Source: Strongylocentrotus droebachiensis
Lineage: Eukaryota > Echinodermata > Echinoidea > Camarodonta > Strongylocentrotidae
Assembly: GCA_035222895.1 (NCBI GenBank)
Contig: JAVYIG010001828.1
Location: 62,001-126,000, forward strand
Direction of reading: 5' to 3'
DNA length: 64,000 nt
Shown here: in pieces, positions 1 to 10,775 of the stretch
How positions within the stretch are numbered: the first letter of the stretch is position 1
How the letters are laid out: each line of letters opens with the position of its first letter
Made by a program: the position numbers and the translations under genes
The notes under the pieces: model-generated
Told to the model about the DNA's origin: nothing
Seen by the model: only the letters and a program-made list of their open reading frames with translations
Databases searched by the model: none

Positions 1-552
1 AGCTCACTTCATGCCCTTTCGGTTGCTCCTGGGCATATCCGCTGGGAAGGACGTGGGGTTCGTTTGATCCCCAAGGCTTCTTTTATTGCTAAGAATCAGT
101 CTGACACGTCAGATTCGGTGGAAGTGGTGCTCCATCCCTTGTCGGATTTTTCTTCGGTCTCTGGGGACAAACTGTGGTGTCCCGTTCGCGCCCTCAAATG
201 GTATCTTCACAAGACGAAGCCTTTTCGCAAATCGGATCAGCTCTTTCTGATTTCTCGGGAGCCACATTCGGCGGCATCTCGGGATACGATCTCCAGGTGG
301 TTAGTCTTGGCTATCAAGGCTGCGGGTCCTGAGGCTTTGACGCCTGGCAGGACTCCTCGTGCTCATGATACTCGCAGTGTCAGTACGTCTTGGGCTCTTT
401 TCAACGGAGTTTCAGTTCGTGATATCTGTAAAGCAGCTTTTTGGAAGTCTCCAAGTTCTTTTACTGCTTTTTACCTCAAAGATGTGCCCGCGGGCGAACA
501 AGCCTTTGCGGTCGCTTCTCTGAAGGCGGCTTCGTCGTCTATTTCTCATTAA
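1..552 (+). CDS. DIRS-like retroelement tyrosine recombinase, C-terminal part (5' end outside window)
   Basis: The frame is open from base 1 to the TAA at 550-552, so the start lies upstream; the in-frame TTG at 64 is not the real start. The protein is the catalytic C-terminal part of a tyrosine recombinase, the enzyme DIRS retroelements use instead of a DDE integrase to insert circular cDNA. Counting the TTG codon at 64 as residue 1, a HxxR box (HDTR) has its histidine at residue 101 and arginine at 104, a Trp lies at 127 in CKAAFWKS, and the likely nucleophile Tyr is at 137 in TAFYL. HxxR, then His/Trp, then Tyr is the order of the family's catalytic core. GC content is much higher than in the rest of the window, as expected for a recent insertion. 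The frame is uninterrupted here. The inverted and direct repeats just downstream support a DIRS assignment over a Crypton or a cellular gene. Confidence 0.85.
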   Translation, partial: SSLHALSVAPGHIRWEGRGVRLIPKASFIAKNQSDTSDSVEVVLHPLSDFSSVSGDKLWCPVRALKWYLHKTKPFRKSDQLFLISREPHSAASRDTISRWLVLAIKAAGPEALTPGRTPRAHDTRSVSTSWALFNGVSVRDICKAAFWKSPSSFTAFYLKDVPAGEQAFAVASLKAASSSISH

Positions 553-604
553 CTTGATGTGTTTGCTTGGTTTTTACCACCCGGCATTAATCTGTGCTGG
601 TCTT

Positions 605-705
605 TAGCAAAGTAGAATAGGTAGATACGTTGATTTATTGATGTAAATCATGAAAATCAGTATTGATTTTATTATTTACGATATAAATCTACGTATCTAC
701 CTATT
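605..705 (+). repeat. DIRS-like terminal/internal complementary repeat, copy 1
   Basis: Starts 53 bases after the recombinase stop. Bases 605-630 recur in direct orientation at 888-913. Bases 644-705 recur as a 62-bp reverse complement at 899-960. The segment also folds on itself: AATAGGTAGATACGT at 616-630 pairs with 691-705. DIRS elements end in inverted terminal repeats plus an internal complementary region that templates a circular intermediate; this arrangement fits that architecture. Confidence 0.75.
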
Positions 706-887
706 TTCCCTCCCTCCATCCCCAGCGCCTTTACCAAGGGGTGTTTTAGGGAACTCGTGATAAGAGGAAGAGGTTACGTTGGCAGCGCTCGGACGCAAGG
801 GTCACGGAGGGCGCTATTGGGCGGGGGGGTATGAGCAATTTGGCGATGTGTTTTAAGTTTCGGTGATGCAATGTTGAGGTGCAACAA

Positions 888-965
888 TAGCAAAGTAGAA
901 TAGGTAGATACGTAGATTTATATCGTAAATAATAAAATCAATACTGATTTTCATGATTTAAATCA
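888..965 (-). repeat. DIRS-like terminal repeat, copy 2 (likely 3' end of the element)
   Basis: The first 26 bases match 605-630 in direct orientation, and 899-960 is the reverse complement of 644-705. Sequence after about 965 changes to ordinary AT-rich DNA, so the element probably ends near here. The 706-887 spacer is GC-rich and non-coding, with a G run near 824-830. Confidence 0.7.
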
Positions 966-2582
966 GTTTCCTGATTCTTTTGATTTTTTCCAGATTTTCT
1001 TTTTAGTGCTCATTATCCCCACTGATGAGTTAAGGCATCCTGGCTCTCAGATATCATCTTCCACATTCCCACAAAACTTGGTGGTGTATTACAGTCTTCA
1101 TTCACATAATTGATTATGTGGCTGTATTGCAGAATCTTTTTTCGGTCTCACTCTTCCAATAAAGTGATGTTATCATTTTTTTTTTCTGGTCTTGTAAGGT
1201 GAAGAGAGTGAGAGAGAGAGAGAGGGAGTTAGAGAGAACGGGGGAGGGGAGTGGGGGGCAGAAAAGGGGAACCTTGACATGTTTATCTGATAATTTGCTT
1301 TTCCTAAGAACTTTTTTGTGTGGGATGTTCTTAATAATTAAGAACAGCTAAATAATAGTGGAATACACCTCAAAAATAAGCTCAAATCTTGGAGAGATGG
1401 ATCGAGGGGGCTTCTCTTAGTTAGCGGTTTTGCTTTGAATATTCACCACCATGCTGAAGAAAGCAGCTCTCCAGAGAATGTCCAGAGAGAATGATGCGTG
1501 GTAGACCACTTATAGATTAACTTTCAATCATGAATGTGAAGAATTTAAGAATTAGGTATGAATGGTAAAAAAATGATATCGTGCCTCGCAATAAACCGCA
1601 GCCAGACACAATCATGGAATATCGGTTTAGTTTTGTGGACTTTTTGAGATGTTTAGGCCTACATTATGATGTTTTTTTCCTTCAAATTTGATTTCATATT
1701 TTGAAGATGTCTTCCCCATTAAGAACATGGGGTGTGTTTACATCTCGGTTCTTAAAGGGGCTTAATTGAGTGCCTTTAGGGAAATGAAAATTCATGGATG
1801 ATTTTTGAAAAGCCTTTTTAATTGTACTCGGGGCTTATCAGATGCATCCATTGTTGGCCAGATCCAGATGAATATTTTGTTTGGCTTTTACCTATTCCAC
1901 ATTTGGTCTCTTTATCATAAAATTGTAAGAACATGCATTGTAATGCATTAACGTTTGGCTGCTGGTTAATGTTAGTCTAGTCATCGTTTTACATTACATT
2001 ACATTACTATGGATTTCTAGTACATTGTTCTTCTTAGTTTGACATACAAATGCCTGTAATTTGTTTTCGTGCGATTGGCATCCCATGTTTCTGACCTTAA
2101 AGAATGTATGGAAATCACATCTGGACCGTCAAGGAAAAAGTTTGATAGCCCCTGGTCTAGTCGATGCCCATCATTGCCTCATTGTTACGATGATTATGCA
2201 TGATTGTAAAATACTGCAGGCTATCCCAATCAAATGACATTGCACAAAATCTGAACCACTCGCTCTGGAATTAATCACATGGCATTGCATGTGCGATGGA
2301 ATTTGTTGTGCTAAAATCAATATGAAGCTCGGACTTCTTTTTCATCTTTCATCCAAAATTGCCATATAGGTTCACCTTGGTAAATGATAATAGTCCTGGT
2401 AGTGGGAATATTCCATTATGATGATGAGATGAAAAGAAATACCTCTATCCTTTTTCTCAACTTTTTTTTGTATTTCCAAATTTTTCCTCTAGTTGTCTTT
2501 ATTTCTTCTTTATCTTTCATCTATTTCCTAAGTTCCTATATATTTTCTGAAAGGTATAAAATCACTTTCCAGAAAGTAGATT
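966..2582. other. Single-copy AT-rich stretch, no gene seen
   Basis: Stops in all frames; no exon with paired splice signals. Holds a short GA-rich tract near 1200-1240 and AT-rich unique sequence. Likely intron or intergenic. Confidence 0.6.
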
Positions 2583-2583
2583 T

Positions 2584-2735
2584 GACATCATCATCATCAT
2601 TTCAACTACCACAATAATAATGATGATCATGATGATCATGATCATAGTGATGATGAGAATGATGATGATGATGGCAATGATGATGATGATGATGGCAATG
2701 ATGATGATGATGATGATGATAATGATGATAGTAAT
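2584..2735 (+). repeat. GAT/ATG trinucleotide microsatellite
   Basis: A short ATC run at 2586-2600 is followed by an interrupted GAT/ATG array. The short ORF running into it from 2384 is low-complexity and not a gene. Confidence 0.9.
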
Positions 2736-3262
2736 ATCAGGATTTTAATATTTGCTATTAAACCCCCCTACATGTCTCTTAGAACTTAGACCATTTTGCA
2801 TCAAGTTTTGTTTTTAATTTTGTTGCACTTTTGTTAACCTTTATCGATTTTTTCCAATACCTTAATAATTTTCTTCTCATATTTTTCTCTACCTCAATTA
2901 TGGTTCACAGATGTGGGGATTACTGACACAGAAATAGAAAAGAATAATTAATTGTATTTTTGCTCAGAGTACCATAGCTATTTGACGAGAAGGATTGGCG
3001 ACATCATTTAAAATGCATAGCATTGCTTATGCCCTGAAGAAAACTCTCTGAAATCTATCACCGTCGATCCCTCCAAACGGCACTAATAATTCAAAGTATA
3101 TGTCTGTGGAATTGATTTATTTATTCTTTTTCATTCTTATTCACCGGTATTATCCTTTTTTTTTTACTTAGGAGTTCACAGAGTTCATATTTAATTGATT
3201 CATTTATCTGGTTTTTATTTTGTATCTATTTCTGATGAGGTTCACTAATCATATTCTTTGTC
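2736..3262. other. AT-rich unique sequence, nothing recognised
   Basis: No open frame of note and no repeat family noticed. Confidence 0.5.
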
Positions 3263-3327
3263 CAAAGCAAGAGGGGCATTAACTCTGTGTTGAAATATAT
3301 GAGTTAACATCCTTCCGGCTCCAAACA
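3263..3327. repeat. ~65-bp palindromic element, dispersed copy
   Basis: The left arm contains GAGGGGCATTAACTCTG and the right arm GAGTTAACATCCTTCCGGCT; they are imperfect reverse complements around an A/T-rich centre. Same family as the copies near 7160, 15014, 20517, 39094, 54641 and 55812. Confidence 0.7.
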
Positions 3328-4292
3328 GAAGATATATTGTCCTACATTGACAGACTTTTTTGAGAATTACTTTTAAAATATCTGGCTTTGGTTCTTTGTT
3401 ACACACCAGAAAGGAAATAAATTAAAGAAAGAATTTGTTTAAAGGTTACTATCGTGTATTTGTCCAGATAATTGGATTTTGTTGCGTGGAGCTTTAAAAA
3501 TATAAGAAAAGTAATCTGAGTAGTTTGAAATTCTCAGTGATAAGTTATTCCACTGTGTTATGCTGTGTATTTATTATGCTGTAATTTATTTGACAGTTTA
3601 TGTTTTCAAAACTGATTGACATTTAAGGTAAAGTGATTTTGAGGATTAAAAGCTTTAATCTCCATATATTTTGATAAGGCCTTCTTCCAAATTCCAGATT
3701 CAGCTTTTATAAAAGCCTATTCTGCTTATATAATAAAATAAAATGTCACACATGGCTGTAGGCTAGAGGTGACATTCTTTCTCATTAATTTATACAATTT
3801 TAAACGGCTGTATTAAACATAAGAATTCGTCTCTGTATGTCGATAAAGAATTCTACTAAAACTTTATTTTTAGCTGTAGTTAAAGCATAACATGCTCATG
3901 CACTTATTTAAGATTAGCTTCCCATTAATGCAAGCAAGGAAAGAGCTTACCTGGCTTTAATAATTATTTTTTACTCAAAATGTACCTTATTGCTTCAGGC
4001 AAATAGAGCTCTCTTAACTCACGTGGCTTTTGCAAGTATGTATAGTCTGCTTTAGACTTTAAAAAAAGTTTTTACTTGAAATGTTCCTTGTCGCTTCTGG
4101 CAAGAATCATTCTTTTACATTAATGTAGAGAATGATTTATGGCAGTTGCCTAATTATTAAATCTCTATATTCTAATGAAGAATGTTTTTCAGCTCTCCTT
4201 TTGGGTTTCCAAGGGTCAGCTAGGCCTGCTTTAGTTTTGACTTGAATTGTTCTGTATAGCTTCGGGCAAACAAAGATCTACATTCTCTCTCT
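3328..4292. other. AT-rich unique sequence, nothing recognised
   Basis: Dense stops in all frames, with scattered short direct similarities such as 'cttgaaatgttcctt' and 'cttgaattgttct' near 4076 and 4242, too weak to call a repeat. Confidence 0.5.
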
Positions 4293-4295
4293 TTA

Positions 4296-4628
4296 GGCCT
4301 GTTTTCATCAGCTCGAGTTTGCCAAATAACCCGCTATTTTCAGACTTGGGATATTATCCAGAAGCTTGAAATTGCGTCTTTACCAGACCGATACGCTCAT
4401 CACAAACTATAACTCGGACAAGCGAAAATTAGCCTGCTTTTTCCCAAATAAATAGCAGGATGTTTCGGAAACGAGACCAAGATTTCTCAGGATATTTTCT
4501 TGACCAAATACACTGTATCCCGCTAATTTCAACTGCGGGCTGATGAGGTCGCAAATTAACTGGCTAATTTGCGAACGGGATAGTTAAAATAGCGGGTTAT
4601 GGTAAACTCGGAGCTGATGAAGAGGGGC
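4296..4628. mobile_element. 333-bp TIR MITE with TTA flanks (PIF/Harbinger-like)
   Basis: The left end GGCCTGTTTTCATCAGCTCG and the right end, read in reverse complement, GCCCCTCTTCATCAGCTCCG are inverted repeats that extend over about 45 bp with mismatches. TTA occurs immediately outside both ends (4293-4295 and 4629-4631). A 3-bp TWA target duplication is the habit of PIF/Harbinger elements. There is no coding capacity, so it would be mobilised in trans. Subterminal motifs (GCCAAATA, CCGCTATTTT, TATCCCG) recur in the foldback at 50721-51213, so the two are probably related. Confidence 0.7.
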
Positions 4629-4631
4629 TTA

Positions 4632-5149
4632 AGATAGAATGGTAGATGGTCGTATCCTTGCCTTGTAAAGGATGAGTGCTTGCAGCTGGACTCCTGAAGA
4701 GGCCTAGACAAGGTCTACTTTAAACACACAAGTATAAAGTGGCTATCAATCTTACATCTTGACTAATTTTGTAATATTCAACAGACACTAGGGAACAATT
4801 TTCGTGTGAAATTTTGTCTTTTCATGAAAAATTATTTATTTAAAAAAAGCACTCAGCATGCAAGTGAAGAAAGATTGTGAAACATTACTAGACAATAAAT
4901 ATAATTCACATTTTTTTGCACCAACTTTTCTTGTGCCATTGTATTTTAAATCATCCTAATTCATCTACATTGTACAGCTTTGTAGATATAACTTGCCTTG
5001 AGCAGTGTGATTATGTGTTGAAGTCATATGGTAGTGGAACTGAAAACTGTAATTTGATTTTATTTTTTTTTCCTTTTTCATATAAACATTCAAATGTTAG
5101 TGTACATAATCTCTGCAAAGTGTCTTGATTATACAGGGCCAGGGCATTA
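4632..5149. other. AT-rich unique sequence, nothing recognised
   Basis: Contains the 70-codon open frame at 4916-5128, which is AT-rich, lacks splice or domain evidence and is not called a gene. Confidence 0.5.
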
Positions 5150-5680
5150 GATGTAATGTGTTATTTTCAGGATGTATTACGTCTTGGGCAGTTACTTCAT
5201 ACACATTGAAGTCTTGTTTGCAGAGAGTGTAATGTGTTCTTCTCAAAAACCTTAACATGTCCAGAGTCTTTTAAAATTATCTTGATCCACAAATACTGAA
5301 ATTGAATGTGTTGTTTGGGCGTGTAATACATCTTGGGCAATACCGGTACCTTTCTTTGTTACGTCATGGGAAAACTGTAATGGGTATTTCATAGAAACAT
5401 TCCCATGCTCCTAATTTGTACAATATTTTCAGGATCTCTTCACAGAATCTTAATCCACATATGGACTTGGGTGTCTCATCTACAAGCTGTACATGTAGGA
5501 CAATTTGGGCGGTGCATGTATCGCTGCGTGAAAATCACTTCCGGAAGCAGTAGTAATGAGTTCTTCTTAGAAACGTTTTACTTATTCAGCTATCCTGATC
5601 TGTGGAAATGGACCGTGTCTGTTGTATTAGGAGGATGTGGTGCGTTTTGAGCAGTATTCCGCTGAAGCCATAAATGATTA
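5150..5680 (+). repeat. Degenerate tandem repeat, ~150-180 bp unit
   Basis: Phrases such as GTAATGTGTTCTTCTC (about 5229), GTAATGGGTATTTCAT (about 5376) and GTAATGAGTTCTTCTTAG (about 5552) recur in order. Each is followed by a 'ttgatcca/taatccaca' block and a 'gggcgtgtaatacatcttgggca'-like block. Divergence is high. The ORF 5405-5650 runs through it and is probably incidental. Confidence 0.45.
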
Positions 5681-6180
5681 ATGTGATGAAGTTGTTTGCA
5701 TAGAAGTGTTCAGTCATGGCAGGCCTACATGCCGTTACAATTGTATGTATAATTAAAGTACTGTCCCAATTTGTAAAAATGCATTTCTTTGACAAACAAC
5801 AACGATTACAAAGAAGATAAATAATGAACAAGACAGAATAGGCATGCGTGTCATAGAGTATTCTTTTTCTGCAATATTTCACACAAAGTTCAGGATTGTT
5901 ATCCATCATGCTCAAAATGGTGGAATCCATGTGCTCTCTAAAGAGTAAATCAACCACTATTTTTAGAGTGGATTTCACTATATTTTGAAGTGGATTCAAC
6001 TTTGAAGAAAGTGATCCATAATATGTCTCCTAAAGGGTGGATTTCCATTTCTTTGTTTGCATTAAGTATTGCATGCAGAGAGAGTAATATGAAATTGGAA
6101 TTCCAAACAGAGAGTTAATGCCTTTCTGGCTTTCATCATCAGTGTCTAAGTGAGAGTGACACAAAGCACTACAGTTAATA

Positions 6181-6345
6181 GGCAACCACCTGTATAGAAA
6201 GACCATCGCTTTGTACATGGCACATATTTTATTTCCCTTGAAAAGTATGTCCCATTACCTTCACTAAGGCAACCTGTCTATAAAAACCACCTGCCTGAAG
6301 ACCACTTCTCTTGGATCCTTTGACCGTTCTTTATATACAGGTTTT
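6181..6345. repeat. Interspersed repeat with 'CTGTCTATAAARACCAC' motifs
   Basis: Contains CCACCTGTATAGAAAGACCA near 6187, AACCTGTCTATAAAAACCAC near 6271 and a final TATATACAGGTT near 6330. The same motif set, partly as inverted copies, recurs at 23362-23550 and 38757-38910. Class not determined. Confidence 0.55.
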
Positions 6346-6348
6346 AAT

Positions 6349-6410
<62 letters not shown>
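6349..6410 (+). repeat. (TAG)n / (GTA)n microsatellite
   Basis: About 20 uninterrupted AGT/GTA units. Confidence 0.95.
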
Positions 6411-6411
<1 letters not shown>

Positions 6412-7159
6412 TCATTAACTACAGAGTTAATACTTTATGGCTCTCACCATAGGATATAATCTTAGATAACGAATCACACACACATTGAGATGATCAGTTG
6501 CTTTTACAGACAGAAGTGGAACAATATATCAGGGTTTTGTTCTGCCACGTGTATCATTGGCCGGAAACGCCCCAGGCCATCTTTAGCGAGTATTTATTAC
6601 GGCCACACGAGGGCTTTGTCATGGAATCCGTTCTTTTGTGATAAGCTGAGATTATGAAACATTGAACTGGCTTGTTCTGCTGTCTGTGGCTGTCATATAT
6701 GACTGAGTCTCTAAGATGCAAGAAACTATTATTAGACTATTCGTCTCATGGTTTTTGAAGTACAGTAGATACTGAAGAAGTGTGGTACCCTATCTTTAAC
6801 CATAATTTTGAAGTGCATTTGGAATTGTTTTGTAGAAAAGGATATTCTTCTTCCTCCTCTTCAGCAACTGTAGTGGAACTATATATGCTTGTATCATTGT
6901 GTCTCTATATATTCAATGACAATATCACTTACACTAAGTTATTATTTTGAAATTTCCATATAATTGCAACTTTCCATGAAAACTTTTAATGTCTAGAAGC
7001 TGTTTTTGAATACCTTGATATATATTTTTCTTATTATCAGTCTCAATTCATTCCCTGCCCTTGAAATTGTATTATCTCTACCTTGTTTAAGTTCAAAAAG
7101 GCAGTTTTAATTTTAAAACAATCGTTTTCACGGTCAAATGGCCATATTTATTATCTGTT
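6411..7159. other. Unique sequence with a GC-richer islet
   Basis: Mostly AT-rich. The 6540-6660 segment is richer in GC and CpG than its surroundings but has no extended open frame; a regulatory islet is possible but unproven. Confidence 0.4.
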
Positions 7160-7224
7160 TGGAGCCAGAAGGGCACAAATTCATACACTTTAAAACATCT
7201 AGTTAACACCCTTTTGGCTCTAAA
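7160..7224. repeat. ~65-bp palindromic element, dispersed copy
   Basis: Left arm TTGGAGCCAGAAGGGCAC and right arm AGTTAACACCCTTTTGGCTC, with an AT-rich centre. Confidence 0.75.
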
Positions 7225-8553
7225 AAGATTATGTGTATTTTAGGAATATAAAGACACAACAATACATTTTTTTTGTATAGCTTAAAGTTATTCAACCTAT
7301 TCACTGTTATCATGAAGAGGTACACTATAGCATTAAGCTTTTTTGCACCATGTAGATCAAGTATTTTTTATTTTCTGATCTTAACCAGATATTGGTTCCA
7401 TTACATCTGCATAGCTGTTTGCAAATCCTGGAATATGAGGTGATAAAGTCAAACAATTTTTCAATTACTGATCAACCTCTGAAGAAGTACCAATCCGTTA
7501 TAAAATTGTGTGGATATATATATAGTTTACGAAAGTTTTTTTTATAGATTTATAGATTAAATTTGGAGCAAATTACCTGGATAATTGTATCAAGTTATTA
7601 ATGCAAATTTGTATAGATAATCATTGCTTTCTATAGTGAGCAAATTGAGCTGAAGTCATAATGAAGGATTGTCTGTGCCAAGCTAGCTTTCTTTTTGTTG
7701 TTGAAAGACAAAAGTTCAACAGGTTTCCAGCTAATCTAAGATTTAAATGCCAAAGTGAGAATGATGTATCTTGCTGGATAAACGATGCGACTCGTAAAAG
7801 ATGCTTGCTAATTTGTAAGCTGAGATGGAAGCGGTATCTTGCCTCTAAAATTACCGCCTGATGGAGGTTTAATTCTGCGGGATTTACCCCCAATTCTTGG
7901 AAATTTGTAACTCTTTGCTTCCTCAATTTTGAAAATGAGACGTACAACACCTCATTTATCAATGCGTTTCCTGTCTTCCCCCTCTTCAAGCTCTTTAACT
8001 CTTTTCTCGTTTGTTGTCCAAGACAAATAAAAAGAATCACCGCTCTTGATTATTTGATGGACGGTGAACTGTACCTTCTTCTTACCCCCTATCTCTTTAC
8101 TTCACTCCTAATGGCCTGTGGCATTTGAAAAGGCCAACAGGGAAGTTTATCAGAAAGACCAAGGGTTTCCTTTCCATCTACTAATGTTATTAATCAATGA
8201 GTTCCATTTGCCGAAGGGATCGAAGCCGTGCGTTCAGCTAGCACAGCTTTTCTTGAAACTGTTGGCACTGTGTTATTTGCAGGGAAAAAGACCGCCTTAG
8301 AGCAGTGTCTTTCCTTCGATTCATTACGATTGATCATTCTCTTTTCCAGAATATGAAAATTTCATGATAGATACTGGAACAAGAGATTATTATCATTTTT
8401 ATTTTTTTATACTTCTTTTGACTTGTTTGTCTGATTTTTTGTTTCAAGTTCTCAGAAGGAAAAAGACTTGAAACCTGTAAATTTGATCAAAAACACAATT
8501 GCTCAAATATTTTCATTCAATCACCACAGGGGCAATTTCATAACCCTAAGGCA
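7225..8553. other. Unique sequence, complex islet at 7660-8300
   Basis: No supported gene. On the minus strand a 139-codon frame (8040 to 7621) is open in non-repetitive DNA, and other frames are partly open too. No domain or clear splice sites were seen, so it is left uncalled. High-complexity sequence with a modest GC rise could be a conserved non-coding element. Confidence 0.4.
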
Positions 8554-8561
8554 TATTGTAC
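8554..8561. repeat. Left 8-bp target-site duplication TATTGTAC
   Basis: Identical to 9168-9175 on the other side of the hAT-type element. Confidence 0.8.
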
Positions 8562-9167
8562 TAAGGCTGCGACGGGTAGTCGAATGCTCGAGTACCCGCA
8601 CGGTTGACAACTACTCGGGTACGATTTCTCGTACCCGAATATTCGGCCGCAAAAAAAAAAAAAAAAAAAAAAAAAATGTCCAGGCCCACGCTTACCCGTG
8701 CCAGGGAGAGCGGCAGCCGCTGGCATGGTACCGTCGGTAAAAATGTTTCCCAACTCAAGCACTGTCAAACTCACCTTTCAGAAACTGGGACCAAATGTCC
8801 AGATTTCTGTTTGGACTTGGAGGAAAATGGATTATTCTGCCATCTTTGGTTTTTAAAACAGCATTGTTTACTGTTATTATTCTTATTAAATCGGCGCCTT
8901 CAACTGCAACTCAAAGTAAAATTGCATGCGTTTTGGGCGAGGGATCTAAGAAACTGCAGAGTGGTATGGTAGTGGCAAAAAAAGTCAAAAAAGAAAAAAA
9001 AGTCAAAAAAAGTCAAAAAATCAAAAAAATCAAAAAAAAATCAAAAAAAATCAAAAAAATTCAAAAAAATTATAAAAAAACATGGCGTCCGAATACTCGA
9101 GTATTCGCCTGTAAGCCTGGGAGTGTACTCGGGTACCTCATTACACTGTTATGCACAGCCTTACTTA
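8562..9167. mobile_element. Non-autonomous hAT-type element, 606 bp
   Basis: The left end reads TAAGGCTGCGACGGGTAGTC. The right end in reverse complement reads TAAGTAAGGCTGTGCATAAC, so the terminal match carries a 4-base insertion. A perfect 8-bp direct repeat TATTGTAC flanks it, the duplication length of hAT transposases. Subterminal regions carry inverted copies of CTCGAGTACCCG/CGGGTAC-type motifs (near 8588 and 9130). The interior is a poly(A) run (8651-8676) plus a long 'tcaaaaaa' tract (8978-9078). Overlapping ORFs here are low-complexity artefacts. No transposase is encoded. Confidence 0.75.
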
Positions 9168-9175
9168 TATTGTAC
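9168..9175. repeat. Right 8-bp target-site duplication TATTGTAC
   Basis: Second copy of the duplication flanking the hAT-type element. Confidence 0.8.
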
Positions 9176-10775
9176 TGCATATAGAAATCATGTTGGGTTA
9201 TGTGATATGTCCTTGTAATATTCACACATTTAAAATGTTTGTGGCCAAGATTATTGAATTACGTACAAGATTGATTTCTCCAAGCTTTGTGCTATAAAAA
9301 GAATTTAAAAATGTAAGAGTTGCCTTAAGGAGTTCTACCTTTGCAGCATACACTCCACTCCACTCCACATTAAAAAAGAAAAGAACAAAAGAAGAAGTAT
9401 ACAGAGGAGACAAATCTCTGATTCTGGTGGTTGCAATACAATACCACTTTATTGCCGAATCTATTCAATCTAACAGATGATATACCACAAAATTGCTTCA
9501 CAATGCAAACCAATTTCAAGGAAAGTTATTTACGGAAATGCACCAGCAATATTGCGGTACGCTTTTGAACAGGGGATATACATGTACTTCAAATAGAGGT
9601 ACTTGTAAATTTTCGGTGTCTACTGAGAATTGCCCTCTTGAAAATTCATGCAGCGAGAGAGCGATTGTCGAGAGCCATTATTATGGATGCACTCAAATCC
9701 CAACGCAATCTGTTGCGTGAAAAGCCACACCAAAATAAAACAGCCATTACCTTTGCATCGACCTTTGAAAAAGCGATCTATTTTCTCATTGATGGAAGCT
9801 TGCAAACAAATTTGGTCTCCTTTTTCCGCTCCCGTTCCGTCCCCATTGATCATGTTTCTCCCTAGACGACTGGCGCCGTGGCCAACTCAAGCACTGGTCA
9901 TCCATCTTGGAACACCATTACAAAGTTACCATGGTGATAGGACTCCCAATTTGTCCAAATATATTTGCAAATTTGTCAGGAGGCGATTGTTTGGTGACTA
10001 CTTTTACATGTTTAACCTAGATGTCTCGTTATATCCACATTGCTGAAGTGGGAAAATTTAATGTTGGTATGTTGGAGATGTTTGTTGTGGATATATTTGG
10101 ATGCTCCTTTAAGGTTTGTCCTTAGTGTGTCATTCTCTTCATGCCAGGAGATGTGCTGTAGCTGTTTGGGATGTTCTCACAATATCTAGCCAGTTGCAAA
10201 GGATAGTTCTTGTACAAGTTTTGCAAAGGTGATGGCAAATCGATCAATGGAAATCATATTAAAACTTGACAAGTTCTGAACTATCCACTAAAAGTAGTTT
10301 GTTTTATGAATAGAATGATTATTAAACATTTCTGCTAATAAAAAATTAAAAAATCAGGAAGTTTGACTCCCTTCTTTTTGTGAATCATAGAAATGTCTTT
10401 ATCTACAGTTTCATTTGTCATTACAGATCAGCCAAATGTATTTTAAAATTCAATTAGCGTTAAAGTCCATTTGTAGGTCCGGAGCTAATGGTTTTAATGT
10501 AAAAAGCCTTTTAATATATCTGTAAACATGTATGATTCATGTCTTAACAATTATTAGCATTTGTCTTTTTGAAAGTGTCCCTTTTCCACCACCATCGTAC
10601 ACTAGCTTGTATACACTAACCCCAAGCTATTCAATTAATTTAAACTAACCAGTGCAGGTTGAAGTGGGCAGAATTGCTTAATTACCAAGCTAGTGCTTTC
10701 TAATTACCAGGGACAATTAGGAAATTATCCCCCAGCGCATTCCTCCTGTGGCATGCAGTCTGGGATCCAGCCATG
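9176..10775. other. Unique sequence, complex islet at 9640-9910
   Basis: Between 9493 and 10046 several short frames on both strands are simultaneously open. That suggests high-complexity, low-stop sequence rather than one gene. No splice-bounded exon or domain seen. Confidence 0.4.

Noticed and set aside
5586-5999. 137-codon minus-strand frame
   Set aside because: Overlaps a degenerate tandem repeat and lacks any recognisable feature.
7621-8040. 139-codon minus-strand frame
   Set aside because: Longest open frame in non-repeat DNA after the recombinase, but no domain, no splice sites and neighbouring frames are also partly open; chance is adequate.
8651-9078. Poly(A) tract as the end of a processed retrogene
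   Set aside because: It is inside an element with hAT-type ends and target duplication; no coding sequence precedes it.
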